From contig NC_056040.1 in assembly GCF_004379255.2 (NCBI RefSeq), positions 21,402,120 to 21,466,119 on the forward strand: a stretch of 64,000 nucleotides of DNA, given 5' to 3'. Position 1 is the first letter of the stretch. Each line of letters opens with the position of its first letter. Below are positions 34,621 through 45,343 of this stretch, one piece after another. Source of the stretch: Salvia splendens (taxonomy: Eukaryota; Streptophyta; Magnoliopsida; Lamiales; Lamiaceae). The position numbers and the translations under genes were made by a program. The notes under the pieces were generated by a model, which worked only from the letters and a program-made list of their open reading frames with translations, was not told the DNA's origin and made no database searches.

Positions 34621-36459
34621 TCAACCATCAACTTTAATGGAGCTAACCGCATTAGTCTTCCTGAGACCACAGTCCTTGATTAGCCTCCTCATCTTCTTCA
34701 TTTGTTCCCACTGCCGAGCTTCACTAAATATGTTCGATATCAGCACATACAACCCTCCAACATACGACTCCACCTCTAGTATGTGCTTTAAGACGAGCTT
34801 TGCAATCCAAACATTCTGGTGGATTCTGCAAGCGCCAAGCAATGTGCCCCAGATAACTATGTCCGGCTTCACTGACATTTCCCCAACCAGCTCAACTGCC
34901 TCCTTCAACAACCCTTGCCGCCCAAATATGTCAATCATACAAGCATAATGCTCAATATCATATTGTATTTTATACACTCGACTAATATTATTAAAGTAGT
35001 ATCTCCCAATCTCAACCAGACCGCAGTGACAGCAGGAAGCAAGCAACCCGGAGAAGGTAACTGCATCAGGTTGCATCCCACTTGCCTCCATCTCTTGGAA
35101 AATCTCAATAGCTCGATATCCAGATCCATGTGAAGCAAGAGCATTGATGATTGTATTCCATGAAACAATATTCTTCTCCGGCATGTTGAGAAAAATTTCC
35201 AACGCTTCTTCCACAGAACCACATTTGGCATACATGTCCATGAGGGCATTGCACAAAGTAGCACTAGGTAGCTTGCCATTATCACGCAGACAGTCGTGCA
35301 ATTTCTTTCCTTGCACTAAATCACCAAGCTGACTACACGATGAAAGAACAGTAATCATAGTGGTCTCATCAGGTTTCACACAAGAATCACACATTCTGTA
35401 AAACAACTCTAAAGACTCCTTATAATGTCCGTTTTGATGATAACACGAGATCATCGAGTTCCAGGAAACCACATTTTTAACAGGAATGCGGTTAAAAACT
35501 CTCTCAGACGGTTCCATCAAGCCATGCTTGGCATATGCACTGACCATGGAAGTCCAAGAAACGACATTCTTGTCAGCCATCCGTATGAAAATTGCCTCAG
35601 CCATCTGCAGATCCCCACACTTAGCATACATATCAAGAAGCGCATTTTTCGTATGAATATCGAACGTAGCCCCGTTGATCTCAATGTACCAATGAATAAA
35701 CTTTCCCAGCTCCACATCATGAATCCTGGAACAAACAGATAGCAAACTGACAAACGTGTGGCCATCAGGCTGGATCCCATCTTCCCTCATTCCACTAAAA
35801 AGGAAGAAAGCTTCTTCCCACAGACCAATCTTTGCATAACCATTGATCATAGAGTTCCACGACACAAGATTCGTGAACTCCATCAAATCAAAGACTTTCC
35901 CGGCACAGTCAATCATCCCACAATTACCATAGAAGTTTATAAACCCGTTTTGAATCATCACATAACACTCAAAAAACCCTAATTTGACAGCTTGTAAATG
36001 AACCGAAATCCCTTCCATACACGCCTTCTGAAAAGCACAAGCTTTTAGGACAAAAGGGAATGTGAACTCATTCGGCGTTATACCGAAACGCGACATTTTT
36101 AGGTAAAGAGAAATCGCCTTATCTGAGTGCATCCGACAGGAAAAGGCCCTTATTAAGGTGTTGTAAATGTGCCTATTTGGTTGAGGAATTCTGTCGAACA
36201 GGTAGTGCGCGTATTGCAGGTCGGCAGAGGCTGATAGAGCAGCGACGGATATTAGCTTGCTAACCGAGACGGCGTCGCCGGCGAGGCCACGGGTGGTGAT
36301 TTGGGCCTGGAGAGCTTTCAGGTGGCTCATCGACGAGCATTTTTCGATCAAACAATCCAAGTTTAGTGAAGAGTTTGGCGCGGCGGAAGTGTGTAGAGTT
36401 GTTGGGAAAGTAAGTTTGAAGTATGTTACAACAGTCAGTTGTTTGGAAAACTTAAGCAT
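34621..36459 (-). CDS. Pentatricopeptide-repeat protein, PLS-E class, truncated tail
   Basis: An intronless 612-residue frame starting MLKFSKQLTVVTYFKLTFPT, a basic, hydrophobic N-terminus that fits an organelle-targeting presequence. PPR motifs follow in the alternating P-L-S spacing, with landmarks YNTLIRAFSCRMHSDKAISL, NALLDMYAKCGDLQMAEAIF, VSWTSMVSAYAKHGL, VSWNSMISCYHQNGHYKESL and WGTLLGACRIHQN, then an E domain (YVLISNIFSEARQWEQMKKM). Such proteins bind organelle RNA, often to guide C-to-U editing. The frame stops at TGA (34621-34623) after SSIKVDG, yet the same frame carries on with family-like sequence (VCEFMVDDKKHEGADLIYAM) to TAG at 34486. The normal protein is therefore probably about 46 residues longer. 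No DYW domain is seen. Confidence 0.88.
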   Translation of the reverse strand: MLKFSKQLTVVTYFKLTFPTTLHTSAAPNSSLNLDCLIEKCSSMSHLKALQAQITTRGLAGDAVSVSKLISVAALSASADLQYAHYLFDRIPQPNRHIYNTLIRAFSCRMHSDKAISLYLKMSRFGITPNEFTFPFVLKACAFQKACMEGISVHLQAVKLGFFECYVMIQNGFINFYGNCGMIDCAGKVFDLMEFTNLVSWNSMINGYAKIGLWEEAFFLFSGMREDGIQPDGHTFVSLLSVCSRIHDVELGKFIHWYIEINGATFDIHTKNALLDMYAKCGDLQMAEAIFIRMADKNVVSWTSMVSAYAKHGLMEPSERVFNRIPVKNVVSWNSMISCYHQNGHYKESLELFYRMCDSCVKPDETTMITVLSSCSQLGDLVQGKKLHDCLRDNGKLPSATLCNALMDMYAKCGSVEEALEIFLNMPEKNIVSWNTIINALASHGSGYRAIEIFQEMEASGMQPDAVTFSGLLASCCHCGLVEIGRYYFNNISRVYKIQYDIEHYACMIDIFGRQGLLKEAVELVGEMSVKPDIVIWGTLLGACRIHQNVWIAKLVLKHILEVESYVGGLYVLISNIFSEARQWEQMKKMRRLIKDCGLRKTNAVSSIKVDG

Positions 36460-36650
36460 TGGTACTACTCTTCAATGTTCCTCATAATTTTGGCGATTAA
36501 ACATAAATATGTCTCACTATATCCACTTTTATTATCGCATATGAAGCGAGTAACAATCTGCAAGCCAATGTATCAACAATACTCAGTAGTTCTATGGCAT
36601 TAAGATTTACAAGGTTTAGCCCCGGGTTAGCTCAGTACCATTTAAAAAAT

Positions 36651-36905
36651 TACTCCCTCCGTCCCCGAATAAGAGTCGCTAATTTCCATTTTGGGTCGTC
36701 CCTCATTAAGAGTCACTCTTCATTTTTACCATAAATGGTAGTAGGCCCCACATTCCACTAACTCACTACACTCACATTTTATTATAAAACCAATATAAAA
36801 ATGTGGGTCCCACATTCAACCAACTTTTTCAACCAATTTTTCTCTACATTTATTAAAACTCGTGCCCGGTCAAAGAACGACTCCTATTAGGGGACGGAGG
36901 GAGTA
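36651..36905. mobile_element. Stowaway-like MITE upstream of the PPR gene
   Basis: TACTCCCTCCGTCCCCGAAT at the left is mirrored by TTAGGGGACGGAGGGAGTA at the right. Non-coding, flanked by TA. Confidence 0.8.
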
Positions 36906-37535
36906 TTAATTTTGTAATAGATCGTGAGTATAAAAAGTTAGTACAACGTGAGGTTGGCATACCAAATAGAGTAAATAGTTCTTTAAATTATAGACAATGT
37001 TCTTTAAATGGTAGTCATAGTGAGTATTTTATCAAAGTTGAATTGAGTTAAAAAAATAGTAAATTATCCTCAAATTTTTTTTCATTCTGAAATTATAGAA
37101 TTTATATTTATAATTTAAATTTGGCTTTGTTCAAATCGTAGTCGTAGTTAGATAACATTTAAAACGACATGAATTTTTAACGCATAATCGGTAAGTAAGA
37201 GGAAGATAGATAGAAACATGATTGGAGTATTGTTATTAGAGAACGAGACTTATCGCATCAAGAGAAAAAAATTTCATAAATAGAATTGATATATTTTTAA
37301 GAAATATCCCAAAATGGCTTATTGGTTTATTTTAAGGGACGTAAGGAGTATTTTACATTTAGCCACTGGTCCCAATTGTCATGAAGTTGTATGTGACAAA
37401 TAATACTGAAGATAATTATTGTTAATGTACACCATGTCCATGACACCATCTTAAAATCGAGGAGTTCGATGATCCCTTTTCACTTACAACAAAACTCGAA
37501 AAAAGAAAAGAGTAGGCAAGCATAAAAAACTAAGA
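36906..37535. other. Intergenic
   Basis: AT-rich, no gene seen. GGGACGTAAGGAGTA near 37336 looks like one half of an old MITE. Confidence 0.35.
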
Positions 37536-38770
37536 CTATTCAAGCTGGGCATACCAGACGCCCTGGATCTTGACATCTTTGGGCGCCTTTGATCCCAAAT
37601 CCGTATCCGACGGCTGAATGCTCTCAAACACTCCGATCACCTCCCCCGTCTCCGGCTTGCTCTTCGTCACGCTTAGCGTAATATTCCCCGTCAGCGACGC
37701 CACATTCTTGTTGTTCTCCTTCTCCAGCTCCTCCTCGTCCCCACGGCCCCCAGCCGGCAGCGCCACGGCGTTGTCGTAGCCAGTGGACCCACCGCGGCCC
37801 TTCGGGTCGAGGAAGGAGGAGCCCCGGTAGGACGGCACAAGGAACTCCCCGCTGAAGCTCTCTGGCTTCCCAGAAGCTACTAGATTCTTGATGGTGAAGA
37901 GGAAGGGCACGCGCTCGCCTCCGGGGAGCTGGACGGTGACGGCCGCATAGTCGATGCCGTCCTTCTCCTCGAACTTGAGCGTGCCGTCCTGGGAGACCTC
38001 CAAGGGTCCCTCGATCTCGTCCAGCGTGTAGGTCAGCCTCGTCATCAGCTTCGTCTTCTGGAACTCTGCGGGGGAGTTCTTGCTCACGCCCTCCGCTTTC
38101 ACGGTGAACGAGGTTGGCTCCAGGCAGAATTTCTTGGCGTTGTATTTGCCCGCCTTGAAGGCGAACGACTCAACGCCGCCGTCGATGGTGGGGCACTGGT
38201 TGGCTGTGCCGGTGCCTTTCACTTCTAGGTAGGTCTTGCTCTGGATCTCGTCGAATGTTAGCCTCTTCGGCACACCTTCAGCACTTGCTCCCTAACAACA
38301 TGTATACCAACATCATATCACATGTCATGTCAAAAGAGAACTGAAACTGCTATATAAGTTCATATCGCTAAATTGGTTTTAATTAGAATAGAATCCTATA
38401 AATTTCTATCATGATATCGCAGACTATAAGCTAAATTTAATTAACCAAGCAGTATAATTGGACGGAAAAAAATGAATAATATAGCAACGGGTACATTAAA
38501 CAACAATAACTATAACAACATCGTAGATGAAGGAGGTGTGATGAATACCGAGACAAGGAGGGCGGAGGAAGCGAGGGCGAAGCCAGCGATCTTTGCTGCG
38601 TCGGTGCATTTGTGAGCAAAGTCTTGGAGAGAGCAAGTCAATCTGGCGGCGGAGGTTTCGACTCCGAAGGCCTTGCTGATGCCTTGAGCAGGGCGGAAAT
38701 GGAGGCCGCTGCGGCCAGCCTTGGTGGGCTGCATGAAGGTGGCGGCCGCCTGTAATGATGACGTTGCCAT
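37536..38770 (-). CDS. psbO: PsbO, 33-kDa oxygen-evolving enhancer protein 1
   Basis: PsbO caps the manganese cluster of photosystem II on the lumen side and steadies it. Two exons: 38770-38549 ([20 protein letters not shown], a Ser/Thr-rich chloroplast transit peptide, then the lumen-targeting hydrophobic stretch [14 protein letters not shown]) and 38291-37536. The intron has GT (38548-38547) and AG (38293-38292) borders and joins in phase to give [10 protein letters not shown], with an ASA-type processing site. The mature protein has [20 protein letters not shown], two cysteines as in the family (NQCPTIDGG and [10 protein letters not shown]), [35 protein letters not shown] and the ending [12 protein letters not shown]. 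Total 325 residues, close to the usual 330. No lesions seen; this looks like a working nuclear photosynthesis gene. Confidence 0.97.
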
Positions 38771-38910
38771 GATTATGTGGTGATTCTTTGATTGGAGGCG
38801 GAGATGGAACTCTATATTTTGTATGGGTATGGGTATGTAGTGTTTGTAACGATAAAGAGATAGGATAAGAGCTTCTATCATTGGTTCAAATTCATCCTAT
38901 GGCTGACGTG
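38771..38910 (-). promoter_or_regulatory. psbO proximal promoter
   Basis: On the minus strand, upstream of the start codon, there is a CCAAT box (GAACCAATGATAG, near 38885-38875), and the opposite strand carries GGATAAGAGC (38863-38872), an I-box-type GATAAG element common in light-regulated genes. A TATA-like ATATAGAG lies near 38810. These are sequence matches only; light control is inferred from the gene type. Confidence 0.4.
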
Positions 38911-38986
38911 GACTATTTTCACTTCAGATATAGATTTTGTACAAATATAATAAAAAATAAATGAAAAACATATTAACAAACAAAAT

Positions 38987-39051
38987 GGCCCATGCAGGCT
39001 GCGACCTTCGCGTTATTATTGTGACGCTCTAACCAACTGAGCTAATAGGCC
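38987..39051 (-). pseudogene. tRNA-Ile(AAT) relic
   Basis: The minus strand reads GGCCTATTAGCTCAGTTGG then TTAGAGCGTC...ATAATAA...CGCGAAGGTCGCAG and CCTGCATGGGCC, which matches the acceptor and D arms and the anticodon loop (AAT) of plant tRNA-Ile. About 8 bases of the T arm, including the TTCGA box-B core, are missing, and the anticodon stem has two mismatches. It cannot fold or be transcribed as a normal tRNA. Confidence 0.75.
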
Positions 39052-39171
39052 AATTGATGATCAAGAAGTAACCAATTACTGTCTCTTTTCTTTTTCTCTG
39101 TTAAGAAGTAACCAAATGAATCTATTAGGTTTAAATTGATTATCAATGGATACAATACTGTATCTACATGT

Positions 39172-39320
39172 AGGGGTGCATAAATGGTTCTTCGGTTCTC
39201 GGTTAACCGGAACCAGAACCGGAACCGATCGATTCCGGTTCCAGTTCCGGTTTTAGGATTTATGAAAATTTAAAACCGGTCAACCGATTAGAACCGGAAC
39301 CGGCCGAATAAGCGGGCATA
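39172..39320. repeat. GGTTC/GGAACC-rich repeat remnant
   Basis: Begins TAGGGGTGCATAAATGGTTC and holds dense GGTTC, CCGGTT and GGAACCG runs on both strands, a style seen at the ends of plant hAT-type MITEs. The opposite end was not identified. The remainder of 39052-40005 shows no gene. Confidence 0.35.
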
Positions 39321-40008
39321 TCTACATGAGTGAAATGATCAAATGAGCATATGTAACAATGTTTGTGTAATAAAAGGAGGAAATGTCTAGATTAACGATG
39401 TATCGAAAAGTACCCTAACAAGAATAATATTGAAGTGATAAGATCATAAGAAACATCATGTCTTGCAATGCAGAAGTCGAGCTATCTTTTACAAACTGGG
39501 ACCAGTTCTTAATTATATTATATGCTTATATAACAAAATTGTCTGAACCCAATTTTCAAATATATTATCTACTACTGAATCATTAATGTTATCTATAACC
39601 TATGAACAATATGAGATGATATACATTGGTCTGGATCATAGTACATACAAAAGTGTTTTAGAAAATAGAATTAAATACTAGTAAGACTCTTTCGCTAATT
39701 GAAAAAGACTATTAGCTTCTGGTTTGCAAATTAAACGTGGTCACACTTTCATAATAAATTACCCCTTATTCTCATATGTGTCGTACGTTGACCTGATACG
39801 AGTTTTAAGAAATATAAAAAAAAATGAATTGAAAAGTTAGTGACATCACATGTAAGTCTCATTTTTATAAATTAGTAGTATCTATACATACATAAAAGGT
39901 GAGTTTTGAGAGGTTTTGAATAATTATTTTGTGCAAGGGATGTATATGCAATAATTAAAATTAAATTTTGATTAAATAAATTTAGCTATGGAAAATTTTA
40001 ATACATTA

Positions 40009-42059
40009 GAGCATGCGCAGCGGTGGCGTCCGTCGCCACCGCCGTCCGCGCCGCTGGCACGGACGCCATCCGCCGCCGCTGCGCTCGCGCCGCTGGCACG
40101 GCGCTGCTCGATGTATCGAGCACGTCCGTGCCAGCGGACGCACACGTGGCGCGCTCCCATTCGTCAACGGCATAGCCGTTGTGTTTAAACATTTTTTATT
40201 TTTATTTTTTAAAAATCGGTATTTAATTATAAATAATGCTAAAAAATAAAAAAAAATATTTTCCAAATCCCAAAAATATGGCCGTTTTTTTCCCGTTTTT
40301 TCTGAATTTTTTTGTTTTTTTTTATTTTTTTTTCCCAAAATCATCTATAAATACACACATTAATCACTCATTTATCACATCAATTCATCTCTCATTCGTC
40401 TCTCATTCATAATTCTTATACAAACTATCAACACATTCAACATTCACTCAAAACATCAAATGGATTTCACTCATCTCATGGCGGAAGCGGAGCGCGAAGA
40501 ACAAGAATACTACGAACAACATCGTGCCGCTTACGAAGCATATGTCGCGGCGAATACCCCCGCTCATCCTCCTCAACGCACTAGATCAAATCGCCGCTAC
40601 ATCCATCGTGACCGGGAGGGAGCCCACGAAAGGCTCGTTGCCGACTACTTTGCCGACCATCCGCGGTTTCCGGCAGATTACTTCAGGCGCCGTTTTCGCA
40701 TGTCAAAGCGCTTGTTCATGCGAATTGTCAACACATTGTCCGCACGTGTTGAATACTTTCAAACAGGTGTAGATGCAGCCGACCGGCAAAGTATCACGGC
40801 GTTGCAGAAGTGTACGTGTGCCATCCGACAACTCGCTACTGGGCAAACGGCCGACATCTTCGACAAGTATTTGCATATCGGTGAGTCCACTGGAATCCTT
40901 TGTTTAAAGAATTTTTGCGAGGGCGTTCGTTCTGCTTTTGGGGATGAATTCCTTCTGGCACCCACCACCGATGATTGCCAACGGTTGCTTCGTCTTCACG
41001 AATCAGTCCATGGCTTTCCCGGAATGCTTGGCAGCATTGACTGCATGCATTGGAGGTGGAAGAATTGCCCGACTGCTTGGAGGGGGCAACACTTAAGCGG
41101 TCACAAAGGCGGCGGCCCAACACTTATCCTTGAGGCGGTCGCCGACTATCGCCTATGGATTTGGCATGCATATTTCGGCGTTGCCGGATCCAACAACGAC
41201 TTGAACGTGCTATATTCTTCACCACTCTTCAATGATGTGATGAATGGTGTAGCACCGGCGATCGACTTCACCATCAACGGAATTACATACCGCATGGGTT
41301 ACTATCTCGCCGATGGTATCTACCCAAGGTGGTCGACGTTCGTGAAGACGCTCCACAACCCGCACGACCCGAGACGGGTTCTTTTTGCGCAGCGTCAAGA
41401 GTCAGCGCGAAAGGACGTCGAAAGAGCCTTCGGGGTCCTTCAAGCTCGATTCAACATTGTGAAGGCCCCGGCTCGGCTGTGGTACGTGAATAATATCGCC
41501 GACATCATGTTCACATGTATTATATTACACAACATGATTATAGCCGACGAAGGGCCGAGGGCGGCTAGCTTCTACGACGAGGACGAAGCCGGAAGCTCAA
41601 CAGCGAGATCTCCCCCATGCCGAGGCGAGCATACGACGGTTGGCCAGAGGATCGAGACAAGACACACAATGCGCGATACTCGAATCCACAATCAACTACA
41701 AGAAGACCTAATCAACCACATGTGGGCGAAATTCGGCAACGAGTAGTGGTTTTTTTAATTTTTAGGATTTTAATTATGTAATTTTTAATTTTTAGGATTT
41801 TAATTATGTAATTTTTCATTTTTAAGATTTTAATTATGTAATGTTTAATTTTATTTGTCATTTGTAATATTTATTGTGGTTTTTAAATGAATTTTAATAT
41901 TATGGAAATGTTATTGTTTAATTGAATTTTAAATTAATTGTGCTTGTCCTTGCGGAAGAGCACAGTTGTGGGTGTTGTGCTCTTGCCAGAGAGCAGACAT
42001 GAATAGTACCGCCCGGGCCCACAACCGTGCCGCTGGCAAGAGCACGGTAGTGGATGCTC
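40009..42059 (+). mobile_element. Harbinger/PIF element with open transposase frame
   Basis: The ends are GAGCATGCGCAGCGGTGGCG and, reverse-complemented, GAGCATCCACTACCGTGCTC, flanked by TTA on both sides (40006-40008 and 42060-42062). The element is 2051 bp and carries one full-length transposase frame. The Myb/SANT second gene that Harbinger elements usually need is absent, so mobility would require that protein from elsewhere. Its right 150 bp closely match the right end of the 47400-48283 element. Confidence 0.88.
40460..41746 (+). CDS. Harbinger DDE transposase
   Basis: An uninterrupted 428-residue frame from MDFTHLMAEAEREEQEYYEQ to a stop at 41746. The N-terminal part has FRRRFRMSKRLFMRIVNTL and a helix-rich DNA-binding region. 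The nuclease domain (DDE_Tnp_4/plant_tran family) has GFPGMLGSIDCMHWRWKNCP with the first Asp, ILEAVADYRLWIWHAYFG, VAGSNNDLNVL with the second Asp region, GYYLADGIYPRW and ESARKDVERAFGVLQ with the Glu. The length fits the family. Unlike the copy at 29309-30574 it has no stops and keeps the SIDCMHW Asp, so the protein could be active. It cuts and joins element ends at TTA targets. Confidence 0.92.
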   Translation: MDFTHLMAEAEREEQEYYEQHRAAYEAYVAANTPAHPPQRTRSNRRYIHRDREGAHERLVADYFADHPRFPADYFRRRFRMSKRLFMRIVNTLSARVEYFQTGVDAADRQSITALQKCTCAIRQLATGQTADIFDKYLHIGESTGILCLKNFCEGVRSAFGDEFLLAPTTDDCQRLLRLHESVHGFPGMLGSIDCMHWRWKNCPTAWRGQHLSGHKGGGPTLILEAVADYRLWIWHAYFGVAGSNNDLNVLYSSPLFNDVMNGVAPAIDFTINGITYRMGYYLADGIYPRWSTFVKTLHNPHDPRRVLFAQRQESARKDVERAFGVLQARFNIVKAPARLWYVNNIADIMFTCIILHNMIIADEGPRAASFYDEDEAGSSTARSPPCRGEHTTVGQRIETRHTMRDTRIHNQLQEDLINHMWAKFGNE

Positions 42060-42503
42060 TTAGAGAGTGGTCGTTTGGTCTTTCTTTGCTTATTACGAAA
42101 GTTTTTTCTTTATCCAGAGGATGAAGAGACTTCACAGAGTGACTACTTGAAGGCACTCTCTATGTTGGAGCGCTTGGTTGAACCTAATAGTCGTTTTTGT
42201 TAAGAATATTAGTATTTTGTCCCACATCGGTTATGTGACATAGCCTAGCTTAGTGTTTTATACTATATATATGTGGCCAGTGTTGAGTAATAAAATACAT
42301 CAAATACACTACTACTTTCTCTACAATGTCTATTTACTTTTCCGCTTATATCTATATTTTACTATTCTACATGGTATTAGAGCGGATTCGAATCCGTCTC
42401 TAAAAAATTAGGGTTTCCAAAAAAAAACTAAATTAGGGTTTCTGCCACTGCCCGCTCTACTGTCCCCATTCTGCTCTTCCGTCACTAATCTACTCTACCT
42501 GAA

Positions 42504-42890
42504 ATTATGTTTTGTTCTGCTCTACTGCGCTATTATGCCCAAACTAGGGTTTACGGTGTTGCTGCTCTGCTCTGCCTAAATTTGGGTTTCTACCACTACT
42601 ATATTGCACAACTGCTCTTCTCTGCCCAAACTAATTATGTTTTGTTCTTCTCTACCGCGCTATTATGCCCAAACTAGGGTTTACGGTGTTGCTGCTCTAC
42701 TCTGCCTAAATTTGGGTTTCTACCACTACTATATTGCACAACTGCTCTTCTCTGCCCAAACTAATTATGTTTTGTTCTGCTCTACTGCGCTATTATGCCC
42801 AAACTAGGGTTTACGGTGTTGGTGCTCTACTCTACCTAAATTTGGGTTTCTACCACTACTATATTGCACAACTGCTCTTCTCTGACGTTG
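42504..42890 (+). repeat. Three-copy 130-bp tandem repeat in the copia interior
   Basis: Units start at 42504, 42634 and 42764 with ATTATGTTTTGTTCT and run to TCTTCTCTGCCCAAACTA. They differ by only a few bases; the third is incomplete. Confidence 0.92.
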
Positions 42891-43089
42891 TTGCATTCTG
42901 CACTATTATGGTTCTGCTATACTACTCTTTCCGAAATTACAGTTCTACTCAGCTACTCTGTCCAAACTAGGGTTTTTACGTTGCTGCATTCTGTGCTATT
43001 ATTTGCATGTTGTTCTACTCCTGCTCCGTTGCTCTGCGCTATTATCTGTCTGGGCTCTTGCTTGCTTTTTATCTACCTGCGCTCTTGTC

Positions 43090-43500
43090 AACAGTTATTA
43101 TTCTACTCCTCCTACAGTTGTCCTCTTGCTACAGTTGCTACTCTGCTACAACTGTCACTACTACACTGCATCTATTACTTCTACTTTACAGTTGCTACTC
43201 TGCTACAACTGTCACTGCCCTGCATCTACATCTGCTACAGCTGCAACAACTGCCCTACAGCCGCTACTCTGCTACAGCTGATACTACTACCCTGCATCTG
43301 CTACAGTTGCAACTACTGCGACTACTGTCCAGAGTGTCCAGCTGCTACTCTGCTACAGCTGACACTAACTACCATGCATCTGCTACTCTGCTACAGTTGC
43401 TACTACTGCCCTATAGCTGCTACTCTGCTACAGCTACTACTACTCTGCCTTACAGCTCTACTTATGCAACAGCTGCAACTATTACTGCCCTATAGTTTCG
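43090..43500 (+). repeat. Pyrimidine-rich low-complexity tract
   Basis: Degenerate repeats of CTACTCTGCTACAGCTGCTA type, forming open frames by chance in more than one phase. Not a real gene in my view. Confidence 0.7.
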
Positions 43501-44522
43501 GCTACTACTATTGCTGCCGATGTTTGAGGAAAAACATTTTTGAAAACTTTGTACCAAGCTGGACAATATAGATGTTCCAGCTTGAGGGGGAGTGTTAAGA
43601 ATATTAGTATTCTGTCCGACATCAGTTATGTGACATAGCCTAGCTTAGTGTTTTGTACGATATATATGTGGCCTGTGTTGAGTAATAAAATACACCAAAT
43701 ACACTACTACTTTCTCTACTATGGCTATTTACTTTTCCGCTTATATCTATATTTTACTATTCTACAGTCTTATCGCTGAGTTGTATCCTTGAATCGTATA
43801 TTTGCAAATTGATGAGTAGTATGGAAATCTAGAATTACTTTGGGTTCCAAGCATGTTCCAGAAAATTAAAATATATATTCCTTAACAGAAATTCAGGAAT
43901 TTCAGGATTTGCCTGTGTGTTGAAATTGGTTCGAAACCAGAAGAAGCTATTCCATATTGTCAAAAAGCTATCTCAGTTTGCAAGTCAAGAGTTCAGCGAC
44001 TTTCAGATGAAGAAAAGAGATGGGACCAACTGTTAGATAAAGAATCCGAGATTGAAACACTGACTGGTCTCTGTGAGGAACTAGAAAAGAAGGTAAGATG
44101 ATCAAAAGAACCTCACATGAAGAGTTTCTTTGCCATTGTATGAACTGGTATTCATTTCGTTGCAGCTTGAAGATCTTCAACAGCTTGTCGCAAACCCAAA
44201 ATCCATCCTCTCAGATATCCTGGGTGAGATTATGTCCGCAAAAGCTAGGGCTCTTGAGAAGAACGAACCAGCACTGAGCTCATCACAGATGGGCACGGCC
44301 ACCACTGGTGGCGCAGACTCTCCAACTGCTTCTACAGCTCACACAAGTAGCGCTGCTGGAGTGACACATCTAGGCGTGGTGGGAAGAGGAGTCAAGCGAG
44401 TTGTGATGAGCTCGACTGCACAATCCAGCCCTGCTAAGAAACCTGCAATCGATTCCTCAAACAATGGCGATGGTGGGAGTGAGGTCAACGTCAATGCAGG
44501 AATGAATGAGAGGAATGATTAA

Positions 44523-45343
44523 ATTTGGCTCTACGCTTCTATGTTGTCTTGAACTCGTTTGGTGCATCTATGATTATGTAATATGGCTACTAATTTCTCA
44601 TCAAAGACTACTGATTCAGTGTCTAGCTATAAAAAAAAGTTATTTTATCCGTTAGGAGCATCTTTTTATAATGTTTAATTTTAATGCGCTGGTTGCCTTG
44701 TGGAATAGACCAAAAAGAATAATTTATGGGTTATTAGTGTTTCATGCAGCTTTAAAATGTCTCAATCATCAAATGTTAGCAAATTTTATCATTTTTTGTG
44801 AAATGTATCATTGTCAAAATTTGATCACGGAAATTTATTTCGTCATGTTAGAGTTTAAGGTGAAATTCTTTTTTTTTACCCCAGTACATATAACAACATT
44901 GTTTAGTAAAAAATTGAAGTTGTTTTGATTATTATGTTGTGTCCTACTCGAAAAAAACGTGCTCGCTTGGTTGTCAAAGATGATGATAATTTCGAAATAC
45001 GGTGAAATTGAGGACATTTATTAAAGTTTACATAAAATCCTAGTATTTTTTTTATTGTAAAAGGACATTATTTCAAGAGTTGAAGACTTGAAGTTGCCTA
45101 AAAATACATTTCACCTCAGATTCTGGTGAAATGAATGAAGGTCCAGTACATCCAAATTCTAGGCAGGTAAACACATTGCCAAAAGCTCATAAATACATTA
45201 TTAGCAAAAACACCAATGTTGGGAATAGGTGGTGCACACCCGAACTCCACATTAGTATGATATTGTCTACTTTGAGCAAATCCCTCACAATTTTGCTTTT
45301 AGGGTACTCCCCAAAAGACCTCATACTAATGAAATTGAGAACA
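44523..45343. other. Intergenic
   Basis: AT-rich sequence after the NASP stop. No gene, RNA or repeat recognised. Confidence 0.4.

Larger units (their letters stand above)
42198..43766 (+). mobile_element. Small non-autonomous copia-type LTR element inside a NASP exon
   Basis: Two 174-bp LTRs (42198-42371 and 43593-43766) start TGTTAAGAATATTAGTATT and end ATTCTACA. The left LTR is followed by TGGTATTAGAGC, the Met-tRNA primer site. The right LTR is preceded by CCAGCTTGAGGGGGAG, the polypurine tract. The flanks GTTTT (42193-42197) and GTCTT (43767-43771) are a 5-bp target duplication with one change. The 1.2 kb interior has no gag or pol but contains tandem repeats, so it depends on proteins from an autonomous relative. 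Confidence 0.92.
42118..44522 (+). pseudogene. NASP: NASP-type histone chaperone, 3' part, exon split by a retroelement
   Basis: NASP binds H3 (and linker) histones through SHNi-TPR repeats. Exons: 42118-42197 continued at 43772-43782 (SQSDYLKALSMLERLVEPNS), 43897-44092 (RICLCVEIGSKPEEAIPYCQ, KAISVCKSRVQRL) and 44166-44522 (VANPKSILSDILGEIMSAKA, then a Ser/Thr-rich tail with GVKRVVMSS and PAKKPAIDSS, nuclear-signal-like). Splice sites (GT at 43783, AG before 43897, GT at 44093, AG before 44166) are in phase. A small copia element is inserted inside the first of these exons, and the N-terminal exons are not found upstream, where a Harbinger element abuts. Both features make a working protein unlikely. 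Confidence 0.8.

Noticed and set aside
36600..36650. GGGTTAGCTCAGTACC, similar to the D arm of a tRNA
   Set aside because: No anticodon stem or T arm follows; the adjoining sequence is a MITE.
42864..43571. 235-residue open frame with many Leu, Cys and Tyr
   Set aside because: It comes from the CTACTCTGCTACAG-type tract inside a non-autonomous LTR element, is open in several phases, and matches no protein pattern I know.
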